The position numbers and the translations under genes were made by a program. Source: Paenibacillus jilunlii (GTDB lineage: Bacteria; Bacillota; Bacilli; Paenibacillales; Paenibacillaceae). From it: 64,000 nt of DNA. Numbering within the stretch: the stretch's first letter is position 1; each line of letters starts with the position of its first letter. The stretch is taken from contig NZ_FNGM01000013.1 in assembly GCF_900102965.1 (NCBI RefSeq), positions 1 to 64,000 on the forward strand. The letters are read 5' to 3'. Below the pieces are notes generated by a model. The model did not search any database, was not told the DNA's origin, and saw only the letters and a list, made by a program, of their open reading frames with translations. This document shows, one piece after another, positions 16,702-25,478 of this stretch.

Positions 16702-18588
16702 ATGAGTTATGATGGAGGCAGCTATGACGTAGTGGTCATTGGCGCAGGCCATGCCGGCTGCGAGGCAGCCCTTGCCGCAGCGCGAATGGGCTGCCGCACG
16801 CTGATGATTACAATCAACCTGGATATGGTGGCCTTCATGCCATGCAATCCGTCCATTGGCGGTCCTGCCAAAGGGCATGTTGTGCGCGAAATTGATGCGC
16901 TGGGCGGCGAAATGGGCCGCAATATTGATAAAACCTTTATTCAGCTGCGTATGCTCAATACAGGCAAAGGCCCTGCCGTACATGCATTGCGTGCGCAAGC
17001 CGATAAATTCCTGTACCAGCATGCAATGAAAGAAACGATGGAGAAAACACCGAATCTGACTCTTCGTCAGGGAATGGTAGAAGAGCTGATTGTGGAGAAT
17101 GGCAGATGTGCCGGTGTAATTACAAAGACAGGTACGGTATACCACAGTAAAACGGTCATCCTGACTACAGGAACCTATTTGCGCGGCAAAGTAATCATGG
17201 GTGAGCTGACTTATGAGAGCGGCCCAAACAATCAGCAGCCTTCGGTGAGACTTTCCGAGAATCTGCGTGAGCTTGGTTTTGACCTTGTACGTTTTAAGAC
17301 AGGCACACCGCCACGGGTGCATAAGGATACCATTGATTTCTCCAAGACCGAGATTCAGCCGGGGGACGAGAAACCGAAGTTCTTTTCTTTTGAAACTAAA
17401 TCATCCGATAATGAACAGCTTCCCTGCTGGCTGACTTATACTTCCGAGGTTACCCATCAGATTATTAATGACAACCTGCACCGGGCTCCTATGTTCACGG
17501 GTATTATTGAAGGAACAGGTCCAAGATACTGTCCTTCTATTGAAGATAAGGTGGTTCGTTTCAGCGATAAATCACAGCATCAGATATTCCTGGAGCCGGA
17601 AGGGAAAAATACTGCGGAATATTACGTCCAAGGGTTGTCCACCAGTCTTCCGGAAGATGTTCAGTTAGCCATACTCCGCTCTATTCCGGGAATGGAAAAG
17701 GTTGAAATGATGCGCAATGGTTATGCTATTGAATATGATGCAATGGTTCCAACCCAGCTCTGGCCTTCACTGGAAACCAAACGTTTGCCTGGGCTGTTCA
17801 CGGCTGGACAGATCAACGGTACATCCGGTTATGAGGAAGCGGCAGGGCAAGGTATAATCGCCGGGATTAACGCGGCACGCAAGGTTCAGGAGAAGGAGCC
17901 GGTTGTGCTGGACCGCTCGCAAGGGTACATTGGCGTACTGATCGATGATCTGGTTACCAAAGGAACCAATGAGCCATATCGCCTGCTGACCTCACGTGCG
18001 GAATACCGCTTACTGCTTCGCCATGACAATGCGGATCTGCGCTTGACACCCATTGGTTATGAGATTGGTCTGATTCCGGAACAGCGTTACGAAGCTTTCC
18101 TGGATAAAAAAGAACGGGTAGAGCGTGAAATCATACGTCTCCGGGAAACAAAGGTTAAACCTGTGGAGGTTAATCCCGCACTTGCCGAATATGAATCTGC
18201 ACCTATTGTGGATGGAAGCAACCTACTGACCCTAATGCGGCGTCCGGAAGTTGCCTATAGCTTTGTTGACCTTGTTTCTCCTTCTCCTGAGGAGCTGGAT
18301 GAGGAGATGAAGGAACAGGTGGAAATCCAGATTAAATATGCTGGTTACATCGAAAAACAGCTTCAGCATGTTGAGAAACTGCAGAAGATGGAAAAAAAGA
18401 AGATTCCCGATGATATCAATTATAATGAGATTCACGGATTGGCCATGGAAGCACGGCAAAAGCTGACCAAGATAGCGCCTATATCGATCGGACAGGCATC
18501 GCGAATTGCCGGTGTAACACCAGCGGACATTTCCATTCTTCTTGTGCATTTGGAGCACTATAACCGTGTGACGGCAGCGAAAGGATAA
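16702..18588 (+). CDS. mnmG: tRNA U34 carboxymethylaminomethyltransferase subunit MnmG (GidA)
   Basis: A 628-residue FAD enzyme, partner of MnmE. The Rossmann FAD site is VIGAGHAGCEAALAAARMG near residue 12; NPSIGGPAKGHVVREIDALG follows. FTAGQINGTSGYEEAAGQG is the second FAD signature, and RLLLRHDNADLRLT is the conserved MnmG segment. The C-terminal helical domain contacts MnmE. An ATG with GGGAGG starts it, and rsmG follows after only three bases. Confidence 0.97.
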   Translation: MSYDGGSYDVVVIGAGHAGCEAALAAARMGCRTLMITINLDMVAFMPCNPSIGGPAKGHVVREIDALGGEMGRNIDKTFIQLRMLNTGKGPAVHALRAQADKFLYQHAMKETMEKTPNLTLRQGMVEELIVENGRCAGVITKTGTVYHSKTVILTTGTYLRGKVIMGELTYESGPNNQQPSVRLSENLRELGFDLVRFKTGTPPRVHKDTIDFSKTEIQPGDEKPKFFSFETKSSDNEQLPCWLTYTSEVTHQIINDNLHRAPMFTGIIEGTGPRYCPSIEDKVVRFSDKSQHQIFLEPEGKNTAEYYVQGLSTSLPEDVQLAILRSIPGMEKVEMMRNGYAIEYDAMVPTQLWPSLETKRLPGLFTAGQINGTSGYEEAAGQGIIAGINAARKVQEKEPVVLDRSQGYIGVLIDDLVTKGTNEPYRLLTSRAEYRLLLRHDNADLRLTPIGYEIGLIPEQRYEAFLDKKERVEREIIRLRETKVKPVEVNPALAEYESAPIVDGSNLLTLMRRPEVAYSFVDLVSPSPEELDEEMKEQVEIQIKYAGYIEKQLQHVEKLQKMEKKKIPDDINYNEIHGLAMEARQKLTKIAPISIGQASRIAGVTPADISILLVHLEHYNRVTAAKG

Positions 18589-18591
18589 TCT

Positions 18592-19314
18592 ATGGATAAT
18601 ACTGCAGTGCAGTTTACCGCTTTATTACAAGCGCAAGGAATTACATTATCACCAAAGCAGCTGGAGCAGTTCGGGCTATACTTTACAGAACTTGTTTCAT
18701 GGAATGAAAAAATGAATCTGACAGGCATAACCGAACGTGAGCAGGTGTACATGAAACATTTTTACGATTCACTTTCCCTGGCATTTTTCATGAATATGGG
18801 GGAGGTCAACACACTGGCAGATATCGGCTCCGGCGCCGGATTTCCCGGAATCCCCTTAAAAATCTGTTTTCCGCATTTAAAGCTAACGATTGTGGATTCT
18901 CTCAGCAAACGCATATCTTTTTTACAACATGTCTGTGACACGCTGCAGTTAAAGAATGTACAGTTAATCCATGGCAGGGCAGAGGATGTGGCACGCCAGT
19001 TTAGTCACCGCGATGCTTATGACTTGGTTACTGCGCGTGCAGTTGCACGCTTGTCGCTGCTGAATGAGTTTTGCCTTCCGTTTACGCGTAAAGATGGCTT
19101 ATTTGCGGCGATGAAGGGCAATGATCCAGCAGAGGAGTTAACAGAGGCTAAACGCAGCTTTAAAGAATTGCGTGCCGAATTACAGAAGGTGGAGTCATTC
19201 ACACTTCCTGTGGAAGAGTCGGCAAGGCATATTGTTATCATCCGTAAAACAGGAGCGACACCGGCAAAATATCCGCGTAAAGCAGGAATGCCTGCCAAAG
19301 CTCCGCTGGTCTGA
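18592..19314 (+). CDS. rsmG: 16S rRNA (guanine-N7)-methyltransferase RsmG (GidB)
   Basis: A 240-residue SAM-dependent methyltransferase that makes m7G in the 530 loop of 16S rRNA. The SAM motif is LADIGSGAGFPGIPLKI near residue 75; WNEKMNLTGI upstream and DLVTARAVARLS are family hallmarks. Loss of this enzyme is known to give low-level streptomycin resistance in several bacteria. It forms the end of the mnmE-mnmG-rsmG unit and is followed within two bases by a parS site and then a terminator. Confidence 0.96.
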   Translation: MDNTAVQFTALLQAQGITLSPKQLEQFGLYFTELVSWNEKMNLTGITEREQVYMKHFYDSLSLAFFMNMGEVNTLADIGSGAGFPGIPLKICFPHLKLTIVDSLSKRISFLQHVCDTLQLKNVQLIHGRAEDVARQFSHRDAYDLVTARAVARLSLLNEFCLPFTRKDGLFAAMKGNDPAEELTEAKRSFKELRAELQKVESFTLPVEESARHIVIIRKTGATPAKYPRKAGMPAKAPLV

Positions 19315-19315
19315 T

Positions 19316-19331
19316 TGTTTCACGTGAAACA
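19316..19331 (+). promoter_or_regulatory. parS: parS site 1
   Basis: TGTTTCACGTGAAACA is a perfect 16-bp palindrome identical to the ParB/Spo0J recognition consensus. It starts two bases after the rsmG stop codon, 2.4 kb from parB. Confidence 0.93.
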
Positions 19332-19361
19332 TTTACCATTCATATCTGGTGTATACAAAAT

Positions 19362-19392
19362 CAAGCTTCCAATCCTTGGGGGCTTGTTTTTT
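19362..19392 (+). terminator. Terminator of mnmE-mnmG-rsmG
   Basis: CAAGCTTCCAA (19362-19372) pairs with TTGGGGGCTTG (19376-19386), using two G-U pairs, and is followed by T6. Confidence 0.75.
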
Positions 19393-19440
19393 GCGTTTCC
19401 TCCTATACAAATTGAATTTAAAAATATTACAAGGAAGGGA

Positions 19441-19582
19441 GAAGTGGCGGAGGAGAAGTTTGGAACTGTAGGATCGGTAGCGTCCGCCTTTGTCTGCAGA
19501 TTCCCACCGTTAATAACGGTATACAATCAAGAAATCTGCAGATGGGCAGCGGACGGAAGTCCAAACATTCCCTGGAGTCACG
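19441..19582. repeat. Nested palindromic element, candidate dispersed repeat or structured RNA
   Basis: About 140 bases contain five nested complementary pairs in strict mirror order: GTGGC (19444-19448)/GTCAC (19577-19581), GTTTGGA (19458-19464)/TCCAAAC (19560-19566), CGTCCGC (19481-19487)/GCGGACG (19549-19555), TCTGCAGATT (19493-19502)/AATCTGCAGA (19533-19542), and a central ACCGTTAATAACGGT (19506-19520). This gives one long interrupted hairpin. A reading frame crosses it but has no support as a gene. It shows no transposase and no obvious target-site duplication. It may be a MITE-like or REP-like repeat, or a small RNA; the sequence alone cannot decide. Confidence 0.6.
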
Positions 19583-19954
19583 ACCAATCCCAAATAGAAA
19601 AATCACAAGTTCAATTTATATAGTTGGAATGTAACAACAGAAAATGCAGGAAAAATAGGTCTCTTTGGAGAATAGGATTATGGACTAAAAAGTGATAGAA
19701 TAATATAGTAAGACTTTTCATGAGAAAGTAATTGAATCGCTGCAGAGTCTCCAATATATTATGGCTTGAAGCTTAGGTTAATGCCAGGCTGTTTCATTGA
19801 AACGGGTACCTGAAAGCGATGCTGGTTTCGCTGCTTCGGAAGCATATGCTCCTTTGAGGACGGCATAGCCGTTTCTACTTGCTGTACGATAAGCTTTTCG
19901 CTAGGCAAGGTCAAGAAGATCGTACTATAACGAAATTAGGTGGTTATGAACGGA
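19583..19954. other. Intergenic region before noc, with a GAAACGG/CCGTTTC hairpin
   Basis: No gene is seen here. GAAACGG (19799-19805) can pair with CCGTTTC (19869-19875), enclosing a GCTTCGGAAGC mini-hairpin. The 3' arm region, GAGGACGGCATAGCCGTTTCTACTTG-like in outline, resembles the 3' arms of two hairpins near the cold-shock genes at 52,148-52,202 and 52,802-52,845. No strong noc promoter could be fixed. Confidence 0.5.
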
Positions 19955-20770
19955 ATGAAAGAACAATTCACCAAGCTTTTTGGATTTACCGAGCGGAGCA
20001 GCGGAGAAGAGGTCAAACAGATCCCGGTTCATGAGGTCATCAGCAGTCCATATCAGCCACGGACGATTTTTGATGACGAAAAGATAGACGAGCTATGTCA
20101 GACTATCAAAACTCATGGGGTTATTCAGCCAATTGTTGTTCGTGTGCGTGATTCCCTGTATGAGATTATTGCCGGAGAACGCCGCTGGCGGGCAGTTAAA
20201 AAGCTGGGCATGGAAACAATCCCGGCCATTGTTCGTGAGTTCAATGATTCGCAGGCTGCTTCTATTGCTCTAATTGAAAATTTGCAGCGTGAGGGTTTGA
20301 CCTCTATCGAAGAGGCTATCGCATATCAGAAATTAATCGATCTTCATCAGTTGACTCAAGAAAGCCTGGCACAGCGGCTTGGCAAAAGCCAATCAACTAT
20401 TGCTAACAAAATTCGCTTGCTGCAGCTTCCTGAACAAGTGAAAACAGCGTTGATGGAAAGACAAATCACGGAACGTCATGCGCGTTCACTGCTGTCGCTG
20501 GACAGTGTGGAAATGCAACTGAAGGTGCTGGGCGAGATCATTGCCAAAGGGTTGAATGTGAAACAAACAGAAGCCCGCATTGCCTTTTATAAAGAAGTTT
20601 CAAAGACTAAAAAGTCAAAACGGGTTTCCTACACGAAGGATGTTCGTCTCGCTCTTAATACAATTCGTCAATCCATAGATATGGTTACGGGTTCGGGAAT
20701 GGAAATTAAAACCTCCGAAAATGACCGCGGCGACCATTACGAGATTGTTATTCAAATCCCAAAAAGATAA
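19955..20770 (+). CDS. noc: Nucleoid occlusion protein Noc
   Basis: A 271-residue ParB-family CTPase that binds scattered NBS sites and blocks division over the nucleoid. SPYQPRTIFDDEKI and IIAGERRWRA are the ParB CTP-binding motifs; SLAQRLGKSQSTIANKIRLL is the HTH. The N-terminal MKEQFTKLFGF matches the amphipathic membrane-targeting helix of Noc, which is why the start at 19955 is preferred over GTG 19940 and ATG 19946 in the same frame. An AGGTGG element lies 11 bases upstream. Its place next to rsmG and before parA-parB, and its being the second ParB-like gene here, support Noc rather than ParB. Confidence 0.92.
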   Translation: MKEQFTKLFGFTERSSGEEVKQIPVHEVISSPYQPRTIFDDEKIDELCQTIKTHGVIQPIVVRVRDSLYEIIAGERRWRAVKKLGMETIPAIVREFNDSQAASIALIENLQREGLTSIEEAIAYQKLIDLHQLTQESLAQRLGKSQSTIANKIRLLQLPEQVKTALMERQITERHARSLLSLDSVEMQLKVLGEIIAKGLNVKQTEARIAFYKEVSKTKKSKRVSYTKDVRLALNTIRQSIDMVTGSGMEIKTSENDRGDHYEIVIQIPKR

Positions 20771-20786
20771 ATGGTTTAAAAAGCTG

Positions 20787-20818
20787 AAGGCGGCCCTGAG
20801 GTGATTGGCCGCCTTTTC
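20787..20818 (+). terminator. noc terminator
   Basis: AAGGCGGCC (20787-20795) and GGCCGCCTT (20807-20815) form a perfect 9-bp stem followed by a T tract. Confidence 0.85.
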
Positions 20819-20980
20819 TGTGACCTGAACCAGCGCATCCTGCCAAAAGATCAAACATGAAGCTAACCCTGTATATTTGCCTATATTTCTCGTACATTGA
20901 TGCCACAATTCAACAGGCGATTGCGCCGTACAACTCATGACCTACAAGATGATTCTTTCTAACAATTCGAGGTGAAATTA

Positions 20981-21742
20981 GTGTCCAAGATTATTGCAAT
21001 AGCAAATCAAAAGGGTGGTGTCGGTAAAACAACGAGCTCTGTCAACCTGGGTGCCGGAATGGCTACCTTAGGAAAAAGAGTGCTTCTGGTTGATATCGAT
21101 CCACAAGGAAACACTACTAGCGGCGTTGGCATCAACAAAGCGGATGTAGCAAATTGCATTTATGATATTCTTATTAATGAAGCAAATCCACAGGAAACGA
21201 TATTGGAGACTCAAATCGAAGGTCTGCATATTATTCCGGCAACGATTCAATTGGCGGGTGCAGAGATTGAATTGGTGTCCACCATTTCCAGAGAACTGAA
21301 GTTGAAGAAAGCATTGAATGCGGTCAAGTCGAATTATGATTATATTATTATCGATTGCCCTCCTTCACTGGGTATTCTTACCATTAATTCGCTTACAGCC
21401 GCGGATTCTGTGATTATTCCAATTCAATGTGAATATTACGCTCTGGAGGGTTTGAGTCAACTATTGAATACTGTTCGTCTGGTTCAGAAGAACCTCAATC
21501 CTCATCTGAAGATAGAGGGAGTTCTGTTGACGATGCTGGATGCCAGAACGAATCTGGGGATTCAAGTTATCGAAGAAGTGAAAAAGTATTTTCAGGAGAA
21601 GGTCTATAGAACAATTATTCCTCGTAATGTGAGATTAAGTGAAGCTCCATCACATGGGCAATCGATAATTACGTATGACAATCGCTCCAAAGGAGCGGAA
21701 GTGTACCTAGAGTTGGCAAAGGAAGTGATCTCTTATGAGTAA
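20981..21742 (+). CDS. parA: Chromosome partitioning ATPase ParA (Soj)
   Basis: A 253-residue Walker-type ATPase that with ParB drives origin segregation and, in B. subtilis, controls DnaA. The deviant Walker A is NQKGGVGKTTSSVNLG with the signature lysine; DIDPQGNTTSG and DYIIIDCPPSLG follow. The frame extends nine bases upstream, but GTG 20981 is chosen: GAGGTG lies six bases before it and the protein then begins SKIIAIANQKGG as in Soj. It overlaps parB by eight bases. Confidence 0.96.
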   Translation: MSKIIAIANQKGGVGKTTSSVNLGAGMATLGKRVLLVDIDPQGNTTSGVGINKADVANCIYDILINEANPQETILETQIEGLHIIPATIQLAGAEIELVSTISRELKLKKALNAVKSNYDYIIIDCPPSLGILTINSLTAADSVIIPIQCEYYALEGLSQLLNTVRLVQKNLNPHLKIEGVLLTMLDARTNLGIQVIEEVKKYFQEKVYRTIIPRNVRLSEAPSHGQSIITYDNRSKGAEVYLELAKEVISYE

Positions 21743-22577
21743 GCGTTTAGGGAAAGGTCTAGATGCATTAATACCATCCTTGTCAATCAACGAAGATGAT
21801 AAGGTTGTGGAGATACCTTTAGGGCAGTTGCGGGCGAACCCCTATCAACCGCGCAAGGATTTCAATGAGGATGCGATTCAAGAGTTGGCTGAGTCGATAA
21901 GACAACATGGGGTAATCCAGCCAATCATCGTCCGGAGTGTTCTGAAGGGTTATGAAATCATTGCCGGTGAACGCAGATTCAGAGCGTCGCAGTATTGTGG
22001 CAAAGCAACAATTCCAGCTGTCGTTCGCAGCCTTAGTGACCAACAGGTTATGGAAATTGCACTAATTGAGAACCTGCAGCGCGAAAACCTGAATGCGATG
22101 GAAATTGCAGTGGCTTACCAAGGGCTGATGGATCAATTTGCGCTTACCCAGGAAGAACTTTCACTAAAAGTTGGAAAATCCAGATCACATATTGCCAACT
22201 TTTTGCGTTTGCTGTCCTTGCCAGAAGAAGTGAAGGAATATGTTTCACGTGGAACAATTTCTATGGGACATGCTAGAGCAATTGTAGCGCTGAAAGATCC
22301 TGAAACAGTTAAACAACTAGCAGAACAATGTGTAGAACAACAATGGAGTGTTAGAGAGCTGGAAGAGGTTGTGAAAAACCTCGACCGCAAACCGGCCGGG
22401 GCAATTAAAGCGAAAGTCGTGAAACGTGATCCATACATTGATAATGTGGAAGAACAATTGCGTGAGAGATTTAAGACGACAGTGAAAATAAAACAGGGTA
22501 AGGAAAAAGGAAAAATTGAATTGAACTATTACAGTGCCCAAGACCTGGAAAGACTGTTGGAGCTATTGGGTAATTGA
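21735..22577 (+). CDS. parB: Chromosome partitioning protein ParB (Spo0J)
   Basis: A 280-residue parS-binding CTPase clamp that loads SMC near the origin. It starts MSKRLGKGLDALIPSL. LRANPYQPRKDF and IIAGERRFRA are the CTP-binding motifs, LSLKVGKSRSHIANFLRLL is the parS-recognising HTH, and a C-terminal dimer domain follows. The gene contains its own parS site (22241-22256). The ATG lies within the end of parA. Confidence 0.97.
   Translation: MSKRLGKGLDALIPSLSINEDDKVVEIPLGQLRANPYQPRKDFNEDAIQELAESIRQHGVIQPIIVRSVLKGYEIIAGERRFRASQYCGKATIPAVVRSLSDQQVMEIALIENLQRENLNAMEIAVAYQGLMDQFALTQEELSLKVGKSRSHIANFLRLLSLPEEVKEYVSRGTISMGHARAIVALKDPETVKQLAEQCVEQQWSVRELEEVVKNLDRKPAGAIKAKVVKRDPYIDNVEEQLRERFKTTVKIKQGKEKGKIELNYYSAQDLERLLELLGN
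22241..22256 (-). promoter_or_regulatory. parS: parS site 2, inside parB
   Basis: The minus strand reads TGTTCCACGTGAAACA, the canonical 16-bp B. subtilis parS. A parS site inside the parB gene is also known in B. subtilis. It encodes the protein segment VSRGTI without disturbing the frame. Confidence 0.93.
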
Positions 22578-22598
22578 TATGGATATCTTTGTCTGAAA

Positions 22599-22648
22599 AA
22601 CATATCCTGAGATATCCCTTAAAACGGATATGGAGGGATATGTTTTTT
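22599..22648 (+). terminator. parA-parB terminator
   Basis: AACATATCC (22599-22607) pairs with GGATATGTT (22636-22644), with an inner GATATCC/GGATATg pairing possible, followed by T6. Confidence 0.75.
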
Positions 22649-22673
22649 AAAATTATAAGGTAAGGGTGAGGAG

Positions 22674-23837
22674 ATGGAGGAGCTCGTTTATTTGGATCAT
22701 GCGGCAACATCATGGCCGAAACCACCTGAAGTTGCTGCAGCCATGATGGATGCTTTGCATAATTCCGGTGCAAATGCCGGACGTGGAAATCATTCGCTGG
22801 CGATTGGGGCAGGACGGGTGATGGTGAGAGCACGGAACAAACTCGCAGAACTTTTATCCGTCTCCAATGCCCAGGATATTGCCTTTACCCAAAACACCAC
22901 AATGGGGCTAAATATGGCTATAAAGGGTACACTTCAACCAGGGGATCACGTGATTACTACAATGACTGAACACAACTCCGTGCGCAGGCCTTTAGAATTT
23001 TTACGCCAGACGGTAGGCATTTCTATTGATTATGTGCAGGTAGATCCTGAAGGACAGGTGGATTTGCTTGAGCTGCAAAAAACCTTTAAACCTGATACCA
23101 AAATGATCATATGCAATCATAGCTCTAATCTCCTGGGAAGTATTCTGCCAATTGGTGAGATCGGAGATATTGCCAAATCTAAGGGTGCACTGTTTCTGGT
23201 GGATGCAGCTCAAAGCGCAGGTTCTTTAGCCATTGATGTAAAAAAAATGAATATAGATTTGCTTGCTTTTCCGGGGCATAAAGGTTTGTTGGGTCCGCAG
23301 GGTACAGGAGGGCTGTACATCGCACCTGAACTGGATTTGATTCCGCTGATGCAGGGGGGAACCGGAAGCCAGTCGGAAAATAGCGGACAGCCCAGTGTTC
23401 GTCCTGACCGTTATGAGGCTGGGACACAAAACGGGGTAGGCATAGCTGGACTGCTGGCGGGTGTGACTAAAATAATGTCGCTCGGACCGGAAAATATTCA
23501 CCGCCAAGAGTGGGAGTTAACTCAGAAGTTGATGGAGGGACTGTCCGTTATTCCTGGAATCCGGCTGCTTGGGCCTAAAATGGGTTTCGAGCGGAGCGGA
23601 ATTGTATCCTTCGTGGTTGAGGGGCGGGATTCGGCAGACATCGCCCACCGTTTGGACCGTCGATATAATATTGCGGTGCGGGCAGGCATGCATTGTACTC
23701 CACTCGCCCATAAAGCCGCATATACATTAGAAAGTGGAGCCGTGAGAGCGAGTGTTGGCGTTACGTCGACAGAAGAGGATGTTGACCGGATGGTAGCTGC
23801 CATGCTGGAAATGTACGGACGTACAAGTGTAAGATGA
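22674..23837 (+). CDS. PLP-dependent class V aminotransferase (cysteine desulfurase family)
   Basis: A 387-residue protein of the SufS/NifS-type fold. LDHAATSWPKP opens it; FTQNTTMGLN and HNSV carry the PLP-phosphate and ring contacts; LVDAAQSAG holds the PLP Asp; FPGHKGLLGPQG contains the Schiff-base lysine. RAGMHCTPLAHK contains a cysteine in the position of the catalytic Cys loop of desulfurases, and GAVRASVG is the terminal signature. It matches the general cysteine-desulfurase-like group rather than SufS or IscS itself. No sufU or iscU lies nearby, so the physiological sulfur acceptor is unknown. The ATG has a purine-rich GGGTGAGGAG upstream. Confidence 0.85.
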   Translation: MEELVYLDHAATSWPKPPEVAAAMMDALHNSGANAGRGNHSLAIGAGRVMVRARNKLAELLSVSNAQDIAFTQNTTMGLNMAIKGTLQPGDHVITTMTEHNSVRRPLEFLRQTVGISIDYVQVDPEGQVDLLELQKTFKPDTKMIICNHSSNLLGSILPIGEIGDIAKSKGALFLVDAAQSAGSLAIDVKKMNIDLLAFPGHKGLLGPQGTGGLYIAPELDLIPLMQGGTGSQSENSGQPSVRPDRYEAGTQNGVGIAGLLAGVTKIMSLGPENIHRQEWELTQKLMEGLSVIPGIRLLGPKMGFERSGIVSFVVEGRDSADIAHRLDRRYNIAVRAGMHCTPLAHKAAYTLESGAVRASVGVTSTEEDVDRMVAAMLEMYGRTSVR

Positions 23838-23959
23838 GATGCAGTGGAAAACTAGACTGTCCTTTGTTAAGAAAAGCAAAGCTTTATTAAATAGAAGATG
23901 GATGATGTAGTGCGTCAAACAGGTGGGTTCTTATATCTATACAGAAGGATGGTTTAACC

Positions 23960-24460
23960 ATGTCGGAGTTAAATGAAATTATTAGTGAGCAGCTATCAAT
24001 GTTTATCATGGGTTTTGCGCTGATCATCGTCGTGCTGGCAATTGTATTGATGATACAGGGAGCGAAGATCCGCAAAATGCGGCGGAAATATGAAGCTATG
24101 ATGAACGGCAATGGAATTGAAGATCTGGAGAGCTTATTGATCGATCTCAAAAATCAGGGGGATATGCTGGAAGAAGTTCAACGCGAGCAAAAAACAATAA
24201 TCGAGGCAGCACAGGTCAAACTCCGCGGCATGAAGTCAAAGGTTGCGGTGAAACGGTACAATGCTTTTGGAGAGCGGGGGAATGACCTGAGCTTCTCGCT
24301 TGCTATCATTGACGACAACCGCAGCGGTGTAGTCTTGACCAGTCTGCATAACCGCGAAAATTCCTATATCTACTCTAAACCGCTGGAGGGCGGGGAATCG
24401 CAGTATCCGCTGTCACCCGAGGAAAAGGAAGTTATCGCTCTCGCGTCGCAGCAGAGCTAG
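23960..24460 (+). CDS. DUF4446 family membrane-anchored protein
   Basis: A 166-residue protein with one N-terminal membrane span (about residues 13-33) followed by a basic KIRKMRRKYEAMM segment, a predicted helical or coiled-coil stretch and a small globular end (YNAFGERGNDLSFSLAIIDD...). This is the DUF4446 layout, found near parB in many Firmicutes. Its function is not known. AAGGA precedes the ATG. Its last 29 bases overlap the end of convergent yyaC. Confidence 0.8.
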   Translation: MSELNEIISEQLSMFIMGFALIIVVLAIVLMIQGAKIRKMRRKYEAMMNGNGIEDLESLLIDLKNQGDMLEEVQREQKTIIEAAQVKLRGMKSKVAVKRYNAFGERGNDLSFSLAIIDDNRSGVVLTSLHNRENSYIYSKPLEGGESQYPLSPEEKEVIALASQQS

Positions 24461-25040
24461 CATGGAGATTCCATTGTTTTAAGGCGGAATAGAGGCTGGA
24501 AGCAATGATATCCGACAATCGCATGACCAGACTTAACCTTGTATTCTGCAGGACGAAGTACTCCATAAACCCGCCGACATTTACAATTCCGGTGAGATGA
24601 ATATCTCCGACAGGGGGAAGCTGCTTATTCACCCCGGCTCCGGGCCTCAGCGGACCATCAACTACTTGAATGCAGCCGACACTGGCGGAATGGCCCAGGC
24701 AGGCATCGATGCCGATGATGAATGGATTATTGTGTTTTTCGTGAATAAGAGTAAGGGTTTCCTCTAAATTCACAGCGTGCACAGGCTCGTCTAATGTCCC
24801 GTATAAATGAAATAAGGGGCTGTGGAAGCGGGCCAGTGCAGTCCCGACAAGGGGCCCGAGCGAATCGCCTGTAGAACGGTCTGTGCCCACACAGACGATA
24901 ATAATAGGTGTGTCCGCATTGGTGCGGGAAAAATGAAACAGCAGCCGGTGCGTAATGGCGGAATAGATATTGGGATCAGCATGTGATATTTTTAAGCAAG
25001 ACGGTTCCGGCAAAGGGACAGCTTTCGAAGAGAAATTCAT
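24432..25040 (-). CDS. yyaC: Spore protein YyaC (GPR-like putative protease)
   Basis: A 202-residue protein. The core IIIVCVGTDRSTGDSLGPLVG, then IIGIDACLGH and GDIHLTGIVNVGG, is the YyaC family, which resembles the germination protease GPR and HybD-type hydrogenase-maturation proteases. Asp residues in DRSTGDS and GIDACLG are the likely metal ligands. In B. subtilis yyaC is expressed during sporulation; its substrate is unknown. AAAGGA precedes the ATG. It is the only minus-strand gene between noc and yjzC, which fits separate sporulation control. Confidence 0.88.
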   Translation of the reverse strand: MNFSSKAVPLPEPSCLKISHADPNIYSAITHRLLFHFSRTNADTPIIIVCVGTDRSTGDSLGPLVGTALARFHSPLFHLYGTLDEPVHAVNLEETLTLIHEKHNNPFIIGIDACLGHSASVGCIQVVDGPLRPGAGVNKQLPPVGDIHLTGIVNVGGFMEYFVLQNTRLSLVMRLSDIIASSLYSALKQWNLHASSAATRER

Positions 25041-25205
25041 ATATGATCTTCCTTTCTAGACGGAGCAGATGTAAAAATACCAGCAAGGTTAGCAATTGAC
25101 CTATCAGCTTGATAGCCTGCTAATGTTCCTAGTATATGGATGAAAAATGTTTTTTATACTTCGCGGAAAAGAGATAGGACGATAAACCCAGAAGGAGACT
25201 TGCAT

Positions 25206-25478
25206 ATGGATGAGGAACTCCTGATTGCTTTTGACTCGACCCAGCAGGCGCTGCGCGCAGAGATGCTGCTTGAATATGCAGAGATCGAAATTGATATTTT
25301 TCCTACTCCGAAGGAGATTACTGCCGGGTGTGCAATGTCGATCCAATTCTTTCGCGGAGCGCTGGGTGAGGTTCGGAAGATTGTAGAAGAGCAGAGTGTT
25401 GAAATACGCGGGATTTTTAGAGAGATGGAAGAAGGCGGCTACGCATTGATTGGGGAAGAGGAGGGGTTAGATGAATAG
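25206..25478 (+). CDS. DUF3343 family small protein
   Basis: A 90-residue acidic protein, MDEELLIAFDSTQQALRAEM..., with PTPKEITAGCAMSIQF in the centre; the conserved Cys in TAGCA is the DUF3343 hallmark. The family is proposed to carry sulfur or selenium, which is not proven. The frame extends 22 codons upstream, but the ATG at 25206 has GGAGA at ideal distance and matches the family start. It overlaps the MscS gene by eight bases. Confidence 0.8.
   Translation: MDEELLIAFDSTQQALRAEMLLEYAEIEIDIFPTPKEITAGCAMSIQFFRGALGEVRKIVEEQSVEIRGIFREMEEGGYALIGEEEGLDE

Noticed and set aside
19315..19623. A 102-codon frame directly after rsmG, starting in the parS site
   Set aside because: It runs through a parS site, a terminator and the nested palindrome; these explain the sequence better than a protein does.
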